From positions 175,872 to 239,871 of the forward strand of contig NZ_LT607656.1 of NCBI RefSeq assembly GCF_900095265.1: DNA of 64,000 nt, in the 5' to 3' direction. The notes under the pieces are model-generated. The model saw only the letters and a list, made by a program, of their open reading frames with translations, did not search any database and was not told the DNA's origin. Below, in pieces: positions 17,824-27,036 of this stretch (its first letter is position 1; each line of letters begins with the position of its first letter). Source of the stretch: Janthinobacterium sp. UMAB-56. Lineage in GTDB: Bacteria; Pseudomonadota; Gammaproteobacteria; Burkholderiales; Burkholderiaceae_D. The translations under genes and the position numbers were made by a program.

Positions 17824-18744
17824 TCAGTTCAGGCGCGCCAGGTGGCGCTGCACGCAGAGGAAGGCGCCGATCAGGCCCAAGCCGGCGCTGACGGCCAGCA
17901 AGCCGGCCATCGGCAGCGGCGCCAGGGGCACCAGCTGGAATTCGGAAGCATACAGGCGGGCAAACTCGGCAATCGCCGTATTCAGCGGTTGCAAGGCCAG
18001 CGCCACGGCACCCAGGGCCAGCGCACCGGCGCACAGGCCCAGCAGGGCGCCCGTGTAATAGAAGGGGCGGTGGATGAAGGTGTCGGTGGCGCCGATCAAT
18101 TTCGAGATGCTGATTTCATCGCGCTGCTGCATCACTTGCAGGCGGATGGTATTGAAGACCACGGCGATCACGGCCACCCCCAGGGTGATCGCCAGCAGCA
18201 GCAGCACCAGGCGCAGCACGCCCAGCAGGGCCGCCAGGCGCTTGACCCAGGCCGAATCGACTTGTGCCGATTCCACGAAGGGCAGCTGGCGCAACTGTTC
18301 CGCCACCGCATCGACGTCCTGCGCCTCGCTGGCGCTGCTGAAGGCATCGAGTTTCAGCACATAGCTGTCGGGCAGGGGATTGTCGCCCAGGGTGCTGAGC
18401 ACGTCGGCCAGGCCGTTCTTGTTTTTCAGGGTGTCGAGCGCCTGTTCGCGCGCGATGAAGACGATCTTCGCCTTTTGCGCGCCCACGATCTTGCGCATGG
18501 CGCTGGCCAGGGCCACGGCTTGCTCGCGCGGCGTGTCGATCTTCAGGAAAACGCTGATTTCCGGGTCGACCGACATCTGTTCCGACATGGGACGCACATT
18601 GTCGAGCATGGTCAAGCCGGCGAACGGCAGCGACAGGGCGATGGCGACGACCAGCACGTTCAGTAAAAAGCCGCCCGGCGACTTGCGCAAGTGAATCAGC
18701 GCCGAACCGAGGGCGAAGCGGTGTTGACGGAACCAGCCTCTCAT
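17824..18744 (-). CDS. ftsX: Cell division protein FtsX
   Basis: A 306-residue ABC-type permease-like protein: an N-terminal cytoplasmic segment, a first helix (about residues 28-48), a large periplasmic domain (about 50-175) and three further C-terminal helices. With FtsE it couples ATP hydrolysis to activation of peptidoglycan amidases at the septum. It lacks transporter features, as expected. The start overlaps the ftsE stop by 4 bases on the same strand. Confidence 0.95.
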   Translation of the reverse strand: MRGWFRQHRFALGSALIHLRKSPGGFLLNVLVVAIALSLPFAGLTMLDNVRPMSEQMSVDPEISVFLKIDTPREQAVALASAMRKIVGAQKAKIVFIAREQALDTLKNKNGLADVLSTLGDNPLPDSYVLKLDAFSSASEAQDVDAVAEQLRQLPFVESAQVDSAWVKRLAALLGVLRLVLLLLAITLGVAVIAVVFNTIRLQVMQQRDEISISKLIGATDTFIHRPFYYTGALLGLCAGALALGAVALALQPLNTAIAEFARLYASEFQLVPLAPLPMAGLLAVSAGLGLIGAFLCVQRHLARLN

Positions 18745-19484
18745 GCCTGTTCTCCCTGCGCGTCGTCCGGGCCGGGGGGCGGCGCAAAATCGGGATCGGG
18801 CGGGGCGAAGACGGGTGCTTGCGTGGCCTTGTCGATGGCCACCAACTGGCCGTGTTTCAGGTGGATCACGCGGGCGGCGGCGTCGAGCATCTGTTCGTCA
18901 TGGCTGGAAATGAGGCAGGTCACGCCCACCGAATGAAATGCTTTCAGGGCGTCGAGCACCTTGTTGGCACTGGCGCGGTCCAGGTTGGCCGTCGGTTCGT
19001 CGGCCAGGATGATTTGCGGCCGGTTGACGATGGCGCGCGCGATCGACACGCGCTGCTGCTCGCCGCCTGACAGCGACAGCGGACGCGCCATGGCGCGGTC
19101 GAGCAGGCCCACTTTGTCGAGCGCGGCGCGCGCGCGCTGCTCGGCAGCGGCCTTGTGGGCGCCGACGACGAGCAGCGGCAGCATGACGTTGGCCAGGATG
19201 GAACGGTCGTTGAGCAACTTTTGCTGCTGGAAGATCAGGCCCATGTTACGGCGCAAAAACGGCACGCCGGCCGGCTTGATCTTCGCCATGTCCTGGCCGT
19301 TGACGATCAGCTTGCCCGAGGTCGGGCGTTCCATGGCGGCGATCATTTTCAGCAAGGTGGACTTGCCGGCGCCGGACGGGCCCGCTAAAAACACCAGCTC
19401 GCCTTTGGCAATATTGAGCGAAATGTCGCTGAGCGCCACGGCGTCGGCGGAGTATTGCTTGGAGACGTGCTGAAATTCAATCAT
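18741..19484 (-). CDS. ftsE: Cell division ATP-binding protein FtsE
   Basis: A 247-residue ABC ATPase: Walker A GPSGAGKS (35-42), Q-loop FQQQKLL, signature LSGGEQQ (138-144), Walker B IILADEP (158-164) and the H-loop SSHDEQM. It is longer than the usual 220 residues because of a proline- and acid-rich tail (about 226-247: APPDPDFAPPPGPDD). It partners FtsX at the division site. The gene lies 8 bases after ftsY and overlaps ftsX, making a three-gene ftsY-ftsE-ftsX unit. Confidence 0.96.
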   Translation of the reverse strand: MIEFQHVSKQYSADAVALSDISLNIAKGELVFLAGPSGAGKSTLLKMIAAMERPTSGKLIVNGQDMAKIKPAGVPFLRRNMGLIFQQQKLLNDRSILANVMLPLLVVGAHKAAAEQRARAALDKVGLLDRAMARPLSLSGGEQQRVSIARAIVNRPQIILADEPTANLDRASANKVLDALKAFHSVGVTCLISSHDEQMLDAAARVIHLKHGQLVAIDKATQAPVFAPPDPDFAPPPGPDDAQGEQA

Positions 19485-19492
19485 GTATAGGC

Positions 19493-20551
19493 TTATCCGA
19501 GCAGCGCTTCGACAAATTCGGCAGCCACGAAAGGCTGCAAGTCTTCAATTTTCTCACCGATGCCGATGAAATACACGGGCACGGGGCGCACGCGGGCAAT
19601 CGCCGCCAGCACGCCGCCCTTGGCGGTACCGTCCAGCTTGGTGATCACCAGGCCGCTTAACTGCAGGGCATCGTCGAAGGCTTTCACTTGCGTCAAGGCG
19701 TTCTGTCCCGTGTTGCCGTCGATGACGAGCAGGGTTTCATGCGGCGCGCCATCCATGCCCTTGCCGATCACGCGCTTGATTTTCTTCAATTCTTCCATCA
19801 GGTGCAACTGCGTCGGCAAGCGACCTGCCGTGTCGACCATCACCACGTCGATGCCGCGTGCCTTGGCCGATTGCACGGAGTCGTAGGCTACGGCGGCCGG
19901 GTCGCCCGATTCCTGCGAAATCACGGTGACGTTGTTGCGCTCGCCCCAGACCATCAGTTGTTCGCGCGCGGCGGCGCGGAAGGTGTCGCCCGCAGCCAGC
20001 AAGACCGATTGATTGTTCGACTGCATGTGCTTGGCCAGCTTGCCGATGGTGGTGGTCTTGCCGGCGCCATTCACGCCGGAAATCATCATCACCAGCGGCT
20101 TGTGGCGGCCCAGCTCGAAGCGCTTTTCCAGCGGCGAGAGCAAGTCGATCAGCAGCACTTTCAGCGCGGCTTTGACGGCTGCGGCGTCGAGCAGCTTGTC
20201 TTCCTTGACCTTTTTCTTCAATTCCGTGAGCAGGAATTCGGTGGCGTCGATGCCGGCGTCCGACATCAGCAGCGCCGCTTCCAGCTCTTCGTACAGGGCG
20301 TCGTCGATTTTCGCGCCGACGAACAGCACGGATAAGGTATTCGAGGTTTTCGACAGGCCGGCCTTGAGGCGCGTCATCCACGATTTTTTCTCGGGTTCGG
20401 CGGCTACGATGACGGGCACGCGTTCGGCCGGCGCGCCGCTCAGGGGCGTGGCGGCAGGCTGCGGTGCAGGCGGCGTGGCGGCAGGAAGAACGAGTGGCTC
20501 GGCTGGTGCAGCCTCGGGAGCGATGGGTTTTTTCTTGAAGAAACTAAACAT
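19493..20551 (-). CDS. ftsY: Signal recognition particle receptor FtsY
   Basis: A 352-residue SRP GTPase: a short Pro/Ala-rich N-terminal region (about 10-50) that is much shorter than the acidic A domain of E. coli, the N domain (about 55-145), and the G domain with G1 GVNGAGKT (159-166), DTAGR and TKLDGTAKGG. It docks ribosome-SRP complexes at the membrane for cotranslational insertion. It is first in the ftsY-ftsE-ftsX unit; 165 bases separate it from litR upstream. Confidence 0.95.
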   Translation of the reverse strand: MFSFFKKKPIAPEAAPAEPLVLPAATPPAPQPAATPLSGAPAERVPVIVAAEPEKKSWMTRLKAGLSKTSNTLSVLFVGAKIDDALYEELEAALLMSDAGIDATEFLLTELKKKVKEDKLLDAAAVKAALKVLLIDLLSPLEKRFELGRHKPLVMMISGVNGAGKTTTIGKLAKHMQSNNQSVLLAAGDTFRAAAREQLMVWGERNNVTVISQESGDPAAVAYDSVQSAKARGIDVVMVDTAGRLPTQLHLMEELKKIKRVIGKGMDGAPHETLLVIDGNTGQNALTQVKAFDDALQLSGLVITKLDGTAKGGVLAAIARVRPVPVYFIGIGEKIEDLQPFVAAEFVEALLG

Positions 20552-20716
20552 GGATGTGTGGTGGCGGGTGCTGACCTAAGGCCCGGCGGCGCCGGACACT
20601 GTTGTTACGGGCTATTCTACCAGAGCGCGCCCGGCCCTTCATGCTTTACTGTTCGATTGGCAACATTGCACCGCTATCCACGGAGATCGCCGCAGTTGCC
20701 GCGCTTTCCAGCTGGT

Positions 20717-21697
20717 TCAGTGGGTTTGCAGGGCGTGCGCCTGGTGGCGGCGGCGCCAGTCGGCGATGCTTTCGTCGACTTGCCGCAAGTCCAGCACATG
20801 CAGAAATGGCGGCGGCTGCCGGCTCAGCACGGGACTGCGTCCGCCGGCCCACAATTCCATGCTTGGTGGCAAGCTTGCATGCAGTTGCTGCAGGCTGTCG
20901 CGCGTCTGCCTTTGCTTGCTGGCGCTGGAAAACGACAAGGCCACGATGTCGGCCCGTTGCGCGCGGGCGGCCGCGACGATGTCCGTCAGCGGCGTTTCCA
21001 CTCCCAGCGACATGCAATGAGCGCCGGCCGCCGCGCACAGCGCTTCGGCCATCAGCAGCCCCAGGCCATGACGCTCCTGCGGCAAGGTACTGAGGACGAT
21101 GCGCGGCGTGCGTGTGGACGGGCTGCTCGCTTGTGGCAGGGAAAAAATGGCATGGCGCATCACCGTTTGCAAGGTTTCGCTATACAGGTGCTCTTCATAC
21201 ACGGCCAGTTCGCCGCAGGCCCACGCTTCACCCACCATGCCCGTGAGCGGGGCGATGACCTCGATGGTGAACGCTCTCAGGCCCAGCACGGCCAGCGCCT
21301 GGCGCAGGGCGTCGCCCAGTTCCGCCATCCGGTGGCCGCGGCACAGGTCCAGGTAGTGCGCCAGTTGCGGTTGCCGCAAGGACGGCGCCGCGCTGCCGAC
21401 GCTGGCAAGTTGCTGCAGTTGCGCTGTGCTGTGCTGCATGATTTTTCCCGGACGAAATCCGAGGTCCAGCAGGCGCTTGACCATGCGCAATTTTTGCACT
21501 TGCTCGGCCGGATAGCTGCGCTCGCCAAAGGCGTCGCGCCGGGGCTGGGGAAAGGCGTAACGGCGCTCCCACACACGCAAGGTTTCCTTGGCCAGCCCGG
21601 TGTCGCGTTCGACATCGCTGATGCTGAAGGCGGAAGTAGGTTGCAGATCAGTATCCATACCAGGGTGGCTTTGCTCGCTTGCGGAAGAACGTGGCAT
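20717..21697 (-). CDS. litR: LitR/CarH-family MerR regulator with a B12-binding domain
   Basis: A 326-residue protein: MerR HTH (about 24-92; SISDVERDTGLAKETLRVWE), a helical bundle, and a cobalamin-binding Rossmann domain (about 198-315). The family motif W-x9-EH is intact (Trp159, Glu169, His170) and so is the lower-ligand motif ExHxxG (ERHGLG, His210). The residue after Trp159 is Ala, where CarH has the His that binds cobalamin in the light. Such regulators repress target promoters in the dark and release them on illumination. It is divergent from the fatty-acid-modification operon. The start at 21697 has AAGG 10 bases upstream; 21658 is the alternative. Confidence 0.85.
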   Translation of the reverse strand: MPRSSASEQSHPGMDTDLQPTSAFSISDVERDTGLAKETLRVWERRYAFPQPRRDAFGERSYPAEQVQKLRMVKRLLDLGFRPGKIMQHSTAQLQQLASVGSAAPSLRQPQLAHYLDLCRGHRMAELGDALRQALAVLGLRAFTIEVIAPLTGMVGEAWACGELAVYEEHLYSETLQTVMRHAIFSLPQASSPSTRTPRIVLSTLPQERHGLGLLMAEALCAAAGAHCMSLGVETPLTDIVAAARAQRADIVALSFSSASKQRQTRDSLQQLHASLPPSMELWAGGRSPVLSRQPPPFLHVLDLRQVDESIADWRRRHQAHALQTH

Positions 21698-21788
21698 GCA
21701 TTTTACGCCTTCCGCCGCCCCAGGCCAAATAGCTGAATCCGATTGGAAATTGCCTACGTATAAGTTTTTGAACGAGCGAGGGCGCTCA

Positions 21789-21846
21789 TTGACATAAGTC
21801 AATATTTCATCGATTATCCAAGAGGCTAGTTTTGTCCAGGACAAAA
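21789..21846 (+). promoter_or_regulatory. Promoter and candidate LitR operator of the divergent operon
   Basis: A -35 TTGACA (21789-21794) and -10 GATTAT (21812-21817) are 17 bases apart. The -35 is part of the inverted repeat TTGAC-ATAA-GTCAA. A perfect 8-base inverted repeat, TTTTGTCC-A-GGACAAAA (21830-21846), falls just after the expected start site near 21824, where a bound repressor would block initiation. Confidence 0.65.
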
Positions 21847-21863
21847 TCAATACAGGTGTACTC

Positions 21864-23177
21864 ATGAAAATTGCCGTCGTCGGAGCAGGAATTGCAGGAT
21901 TGTCGTGTGCCTATCGCCTGGCGCAAGCGGGCCAGGACGTCACCTTGTACGAGGCGGGCGACTACTTTGGCGGTCACAGCCACACGGTGGATGTCACGCT
22001 CGATGGTGTCACGCATGGCGTTGACACGGGTTTTCTCGTGTTTAATCACGCCACTTACCCGAACTTGGTGCAACTATTTGACGAACTCGGTGTCGAGGCG
22101 GCCAACAGCGACATGTCGTTTTCCGTGAAGATGCCGCTGGGCAGCTCGGCCGATGCCCGCGTGCTGGAATGGGCAGGGGCCAATCTGGACACCGTGTTTG
22201 CCCAGCGCAGCAATCTGCTGCGCCCCGCCTTCTTGCGCATGCTGCGCGATATCGTGCGTTTCAACCGCCAGGCCAGCGCCCTGGCCACGGCCAGCCTGCC
22301 GGCGCCGGCCCTGTCGCTGGGCGAGTTTCTTGATTTGCACGGCTATGGCGACGAGTTTCGCCACTGGTATCTGCTGCCGATGGCTGCCTGTATCTGGTCT
22401 TGCCCGGCGCGTCAGATGCTGGCCTTTCCCTTGGCTACTTTCATCCGTTTTTGCCACAATCACGGCTTGCTGCAAGTGAGCGACCGGCCGCAATGGCGCA
22501 CGGTACGCGGTGGCTCGCGCGTTTATGTGGAGAAACTGCTGGCGGGCATACCGCAGCAGCGTTTGGCGTGCCCCGTGCTGGCCGTGCGTCGCCAGCCGCA
22601 CGGCGGCGCGCGCATGGTCGAGCTGCATACGGCCGCCGGCGTCGAGCATGCTGATCATGTCGTGCTTGCCTGCCACAGCGACCAGTCGCTGGCCTTGCTG
22701 GCCGATATCCGCGACGACGAGCGCGGCGTGCTCGAAGCCGTGCGCTACCAGCCGAACCGGGCCGTACTGCATACGGATGCATCCTGCCTGCCGCAGCGTC
22801 GCCGCGCCTGGTCGGCCTGGAATTACCAGGGCCGGCCGGCAGTGGCGGAAGGCGAGGCGCCGCAAGTATGCGTGCATTATTTGCTGAACCAGTTGCAGCC
22901 GCTACCGTTCAGCACGCCCGTCATGGTGTCGCTCAATCCGCTTGACGAGCCGGATCCGGCGACCATCATCGACGAGTTTTCCTATGCCCACCCCGTGTTC
23001 GATGGCGCGGCCATTGCCGCCCAGGCGCGACTGGCCGGCTTCCAGGGTGCGCAGCACACCTGGTTCGCGGGTGCCTGGACGGGCTACGGTTTCCATGAAG
23101 ACGGCTTGAAGTCGGGCCTGGCCGTGGCGCAAAGCCTGCTGGGCCTGGCGTCGGCGGAGCTCGGCCATGCCGCGTGA
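21864..23177 (+). CDS. FAD-dependent oxidoreductase (amine-oxidase-like)
   Basis: A 437-residue flavoprotein: dinucleotide-binding GAGIAGLSCAYRLAQ at residues 7-21 and the second FAD motif near ARLAGFQGAQHTWFAGAWTGYGFHEDGLKSG-type C-terminus (WFAGAWTGYG followed by HEDG). It resembles the 'NAD/FAD-binding protein' found with DUF1365 and Cfa-like genes in many proteobacteria and probably oxidises a lipid chain. It is the first gene of an eight-gene operon under the LitR-type operator. The start of DUF1365 overlaps its end by 11 bases. Confidence 0.85.
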   Translation: MKIAVVGAGIAGLSCAYRLAQAGQDVTLYEAGDYFGGHSHTVDVTLDGVTHGVDTGFLVFNHATYPNLVQLFDELGVEAANSDMSFSVKMPLGSSADARVLEWAGANLDTVFAQRSNLLRPAFLRMLRDIVRFNRQASALATASLPAPALSLGEFLDLHGYGDEFRHWYLLPMAACIWSCPARQMLAFPLATFIRFCHNHGLLQVSDRPQWRTVRGGSRVYVEKLLAGIPQQRLACPVLAVRRQPHGGARMVELHTAAGVEHADHVVLACHSDQSLALLADIRDDERGVLEAVRYQPNRAVLHTDASCLPQRRRAWSAWNYQGRPAVAEGEAPQVCVHYLLNQLQPLPFSTPVMVSLNPLDEPDPATIIDEFSYAHPVFDGAAIAAQARLAGFQGAQHTWFAGAWTGYGFHEDGLKSGLAVAQSLLGLASAELGHAA

Positions 23178-23964
23178 TCCCGCGCCAACCGCACAGGCGC
23201 AGCCCCAGCTGTGTATGGGACAGGTGCGCCATGCGCGGCTGCGTCCGCGCGTGCATGCTTTCAGTTACGGCATTTTCTATCTGCGCCTGCCCTTGCGCAG
23301 CATGGGGATGCGGGATTTTCCAGCCCGCTTGATTTCCCGTAACCGGGCCAACGTGCTGGCTTTCCGCGACAGCGACCATGGCGATGGGAGCACGCCGCTG
23401 CTGGACTGGATCGATGCCTTGCTGCGCCAACACGGCGTGCTGGACGCTGACGGCGAAATCTGGCTGCAAACCATGCCGCGCATGTTCGCTTATGTCTTCA
23501 ATCCCGTCAGTTTCTGGTTTTGCCACCGGCTCGATGGCGCGCTGCGCGCCGTGGTCTGCGATGTGCGCAATACCTTCGGCGAGCGCCATCTGTATCTGTT
23601 GGAAGAGGGGGGCTCCATCGCGTATGGCAGCGAACTGGTTGCCAAGAAAATTTTCCACGTGTCGCCGTTTTGCAAGGTGGAAGGCCAGTACCGCTTCCGT
23701 TTCCTGCGCAATAGCGAACAAGACCGCGAGCGCCACTTGGCCCGGATCGATTACGACGACCTCGATGGCCTGGTGTTGCAGACGAGCTTGTCCGGCACGG
23801 CGCAGCCGCTGCGCGATGGCGCCATCGCCTGGGCCTTGCTGCGCTACCCCCTGATGACGTTTGGCGTGATGGCGCGCATCCATTGGCAAGCCTTGCGCTT
23901 GTGGCTGCGCCGCGTGCCGTTTTTCAGCAAACCCCACCCTCCACAAGAAAAGGTGTCACGATGA
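23167..23964 (+). CDS. DUF1365 family protein
   Basis: A 265-residue protein of the DUF1365 family, recognised by GQVRHARLRPRVHAFSYGIF near the start, QTMPRMFAYVFNPVSFWFCH (about 98-117) and KIFHVSPFCKVEGQYRF. The family is almost always found between an FAD oxidoreductase and a Cfa-like methyltransferase, as here, so it probably takes part in the same lipid modification. No signal peptide is seen. It overlaps both neighbours (11 and 4 bases). The chemistry is unknown. Confidence 0.85.
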   Translation: MPRDPAPTAQAQPQLCMGQVRHARLRPRVHAFSYGIFYLRLPLRSMGMRDFPARLISRNRANVLAFRDSDHGDGSTPLLDWIDALLRQHGVLDADGEIWLQTMPRMFAYVFNPVSFWFCHRLDGALRAVVCDVRNTFGERHLYLLEEGGSIAYGSELVAKKIFHVSPFCKVEGQYRFRFLRNSEQDRERHLARIDYDDLDGLVLQTSLSGTAQPLRDGAIAWALLRYPLMTFGVMARIHWQALRLWLRRVPFFSKPHPPQEKVSR

Positions 23965-25208
23965 GCTCCGATTCCCTGCCGACCGGCCTGCAGGCGCGCA
24001 GCAGCGCGTGCCCCACGCACCCGCACGACCACACGCACCTGGACCTGCCCGCTTCCGGGCGCATGATAGTGCGCCTGCTGGAAAAATTGCAATACGGCGC
24101 CCTGCGCCTGCGCACGCCTGACGGCAGTATCTTGCTGTATGGCGACGGCAGCCCTCCCGTCACCCTGGATTTGTACAACTGGCGTTTGTGTGCGGCCGTC
24201 CTGCGCTCGGGCGATATCGGCTTTGCGGAAACGTTTATCGACGGCGACTGGCGCACCGATAATTTGCCGGGCTTGATCGCATTGATGATACGCAACCGCG
24301 CACAAATGGAATCGCTGATCTACGGCAACTGGTGGGGCAACCTGGTCTACAAGCTGCGGCATTTGCTCAACCGCAATTCGCGCGCCGGCAGCAAGAAAAA
24401 TATCCACGCCCATTACGACATCGGCAACGCCTTTTATCAGCTATGGCTAGACCCGTCGATGACGTATTCGAGCGCCCTGTTTACCGAAGGCGCCAGCCTG
24501 GAGCAGGCGCAGGGCGCGAAATACGCGCGCATCGCCGACCAGCTGCAGCTGCAGCCGGGCCAGCGCGTGCTGGAAATCGGCTGCGGCTGGGGTGGCTTCG
24601 CGGAAACGGCGGCGCGTGACTATGGCGCCCACGTGACGGGTCTGACCTTGTCGACCGAACAACTGGCGTATGCGCGCCAGCGCCTCCAGGATGCGGGGCT
24701 GGCAGGGCAGGCCGACTTGCAGCTGTGCGACTACCGCGACAGCCATGGCCAGTACGACGCCATCGCTTCGATCGAGATGTTCGAAGCGGTGGGGCAAAGC
24801 TACTGGCCCGGCTATTTCGAGTGCGTGGCGCGCAACCTCAAGCCAGGCGGACGGGCTTGCATCCAGACCATCGTCATCGCCGACGATTTGTTCGAGCGCT
24901 ATAGCAAGAGCACGGATTTCATCCAGCAATACATTTTCCCGGGTGGCATGCTGCCATCGCCCGCCGAGTTTCGCCGCGCCGCCGAAGCGCAGGGCTTGCG
25001 CGTGGCGGACGCCTTCAGCTTTGGCCTCGATTACGCGGAAACCCTGCGCCAGTGGCGCGCCAGCTTCCTGGCCCAGCGCACGGCGCTGGAAAAGCAGGGA
25101 TTCGATGGCCGTTTCCTGCTGACCTGGGAGTTTTACCTCGCGTATTGCGAGGCCGCTTTCCAGGCGCACAACACGGATGTGATGCAATTTACCCTGATCA
25201 AGGATTGA
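23961..25208 (+). CDS. Cyclopropane-fatty-acid-synthase-like methyltransferase
   Basis: A 415-residue SAM-dependent methyltransferase. The Cfa core starts at HYDIGNAFYQLWLDPSMTYS, with SAM motif I LEIGCGWGGFAE, then the catalytic-region GLTLSTEQ and the IQQYIFPGG motif near the C-terminus. It would transfer a methyl or methylene group onto unsaturated membrane acyl chains; in Rhodobacter a homologue takes part in making furan fatty acids. Which reaction is catalysed here cannot be read from the sequence. The ATG at 23961 overlaps the DUF1365 stop by 4 bases. Confidence 0.88.
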   Translation: MSSDSLPTGLQARSSACPTHPHDHTHLDLPASGRMIVRLLEKLQYGALRLRTPDGSILLYGDGSPPVTLDLYNWRLCAAVLRSGDIGFAETFIDGDWRTDNLPGLIALMIRNRAQMESLIYGNWWGNLVYKLRHLLNRNSRAGSKKNIHAHYDIGNAFYQLWLDPSMTYSSALFTEGASLEQAQGAKYARIADQLQLQPGQRVLEIGCGWGGFAETAARDYGAHVTGLTLSTEQLAYARQRLQDAGLAGQADLQLCDYRDSHGQYDAIASIEMFEAVGQSYWPGYFECVARNLKPGGRACIQTIVIADDLFERYSKSTDFIQQYIFPGGMLPSPAEFRRAAEAQGLRVADAFSFGLDYAETLRQWRASFLAQRTALEKQGFDGRFLLTWEFYLAYCEAAFQAHNTDVMQFTLIKD

Positions 25209-25210
25209 CC

Positions 25211-25759
25211 ATGCGCCGCTTGCTTGCCGCTGTTGTGCTGTTGTTGAGCATGTCCGGTGCCATGGCCGCGCCGCCTGCCTTTATCGCCGCCGACGTGCCC
25301 GAAGCCCGGCTGGCGGGGGAGGGCGAATACACATGGTTCGGCATGCGTATTTATCGCGCGCAACTTTGGGTGGGTGCGCAAGGTTATCAGGGCGCGGCGT
25401 CGGCAACGGCACCCTTCGTGCTGGAATTGCGCTACGCGCGCGCCCTCGACGGCAAGAAGATCGCCGAGGCCAGCTATGAACAGATGCAGAAAGTCGGCGC
25501 GGGCACGGAAGCACAGCGCCTGGCGTGGCTGGCCACCATGCAGCGCATCTTTCCTGACGTCAAGGAAGACCAGCGCATCGCGGGCGCTTACCGTGCCGGC
25601 ATCGCGCCCGGCGTGCGCTTTTACCTCGATGGCAAGGTGCTGGCCGACGTGAACGATGGCGACTTCGCGCGTGCCTTTTTCGCCATCTGGCTGTCGCCTG
25701 CCTCGACGGCACCGAAGCTGCGCGCGGCCTTGCTGCAGAGTGCGGCGCCGCTGCCATGA
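25211..25759 (+). CDS. Chalcone-isomerase-like secreted protein
   Basis: A 182-residue protein with an N-terminal signal peptide (cleavage expected after AMA, about residue 20) and a chalcone-isomerase-like fold: GEYTWFGMRIYRAQLWV, FVLELRYARALDGKKIAEASY and GVRFYLDGKVLADVND. Bacterial members bind fatty acids or act in the periplasm; flavonoid chemistry is unlikely. The start is 2 bases after the methyltransferase stop and the stop overlaps the MFS start by 4 bases. Confidence 0.82.
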   Translation: MRRLLAAVVLLLSMSGAMAAPPAFIAADVPEARLAGEGEYTWFGMRIYRAQLWVGAQGYQGAASATAPFVLELRYARALDGKKIAEASYEQMQKVGAGTEAQRLAWLATMQRIFPDVKEDQRIAGAYRAGIAPGVRFYLDGKVLADVNDGDFARAFFAIWLSPASTAPKLRAALLQSAAPLP

Positions 25760-27036
25760 ATGCCGGGGCCAGCACTTTGAGCTTGCCGGCCTTGTTCCAG
25801 TATGGTCTGTTCGGCTTGCCGCTGGCCATGCTGGCGCTGCCGATCTATATATATGTGGCACCGTTTTATGCGCAGCGCAGCAGTCTTGATCTGGCGCAAA
25901 TCGGCGCCGTGCTGTTGGCGGTTCGCATCGCCGCCGCCTTCATCGATCCTGCCCTCGGGGCCTGGATGGCGCGCGGCAAGCGCAGCTATGCCGTCTATAT
26001 CGGCGCCGCCCTACCGTTGCTGCTGCTGGGCTTTGGCGCCCTGTTCCATCCGCCGTCCCTGCCGCAAGCGGCCACCCTGGCCTGGTTTTTGGCAGCCTTG
26101 CTGCTCGTGTATAGCGCCTATGGCCTGGCTGGCATCGCGCACCAGAGCTGGGGCGCGGCCCTGAGTCAGCAGCGCGCGCAGCGCGCGCGGGTGACGGCCG
26201 TGCGCGAAGGCTGTGGCTTGCTCGGCGTGATACTGGCCGCAGGGCTGACTTCCGTGCTCGGTTATGACGGCTTGTCGCTGGCCTTTGCCACCTGCCTGCT
26301 GGCGGCGGGTGCGCTGTTGCTGGCGCGCGCGCCGCGTCCCGCCTTGCGCAGTGCCGAGGCAGCGGTCTCCGGCAAGGGCTGGAAGCTGCCATTGCGCCAG
26401 CGCGCGTTTCGCTGGCTATTTGCCATCCTGCTCGTCAATGGCGTGGCCGCCGCCATTCCCGCCACCCTGTTCCTGTTCTTTGCCACCGATTACTTGCGCC
26501 TGGGCCATTACGCAGGACCTTTCCTGATCGTCTACTTTTGCGCGGCGGCCGCCTCGATGCCCGTGTGGGTGGCGCTGGCGCGCCGCTTTGGCGAAGCGCG
26601 TGCCTGGGGCGGCGCCATGCTGATGGCCGCTACCGTGTTTGTCTGGGCATATGGGCTGGGCGCGGGCGCCGCCTGGGGTTTTGCCGCAATCTGCCTGCTG
26701 TCGGGTCTGGCGCTGGGCGCCGACCTGGCCTTGCCGCCGGCCTTGCTGGCAGGGCTGATCGGCGCGGCCGGTCATGCGGGCCGGCACGAAGCGGCGTATT
26801 TTGGCTGGTGGAACTGGGGCGTGCAGATGAGCCTGGCGCTGGCGGCCGGCATCGCCTTGCCCCTGCTGGCCTGGCTCGGTTATGTGCCGGGCAGCAGCGG
26901 CGGCTTGCCGGCCCTGTCGGCGGCGTATGCCTTGCTGCCCTGCGCCCTGAAACTGCTGGCGGCGCTCCTGCTGTGGCGCGCGCCCTTGCAACATATATAT
27001 AGTGACCACCTGGAGAATCGCGCATGCGCTTCATGA
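25756..27036 (+). CDS. MFS permease of the GPH/MelB-like type
   Basis: A 426-residue protein with about 12 hydrophobic helices. The first helices read LFGLPLAMLALPIYIYVAPF and the loop DPALGAWMARGK matches the MFS_2 (glycoside-pentoside-hexuronide) group. In this setting a sugar substrate is doubtful; lipid or lysophospholipid transport is as likely, because MFS_2 also includes lipid transporters. It overlaps the genes on both sides (4 and 13 bases). Confidence 0.8.
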   Translation: MNAGASTLSLPALFQYGLFGLPLAMLALPIYIYVAPFYAQRSSLDLAQIGAVLLAVRIAAAFIDPALGAWMARGKRSYAVYIGAALPLLLLGFGALFHPPSLPQAATLAWFLAALLLVYSAYGLAGIAHQSWGAALSQQRAQRARVTAVREGCGLLGVILAAGLTSVLGYDGLSLAFATCLLAAGALLLARAPRPALRSAEAAVSGKGWKLPLRQRAFRWLFAILLVNGVAAAIPATLFLFFATDYLRLGHYAGPFLIVYFCAAAASMPVWVALARRFGEARAWGGAMLMAATVFVWAYGLGAGAAWGFAAICLLSGLALGADLALPPALLAGLIGAAGHAGRHEAAYFGWWNWGVQMSLALAAGIALPLLAWLGYVPGSSGGLPALSAAYALLPCALKLLAALLLWRAPLQHIYSDHLENRACAS

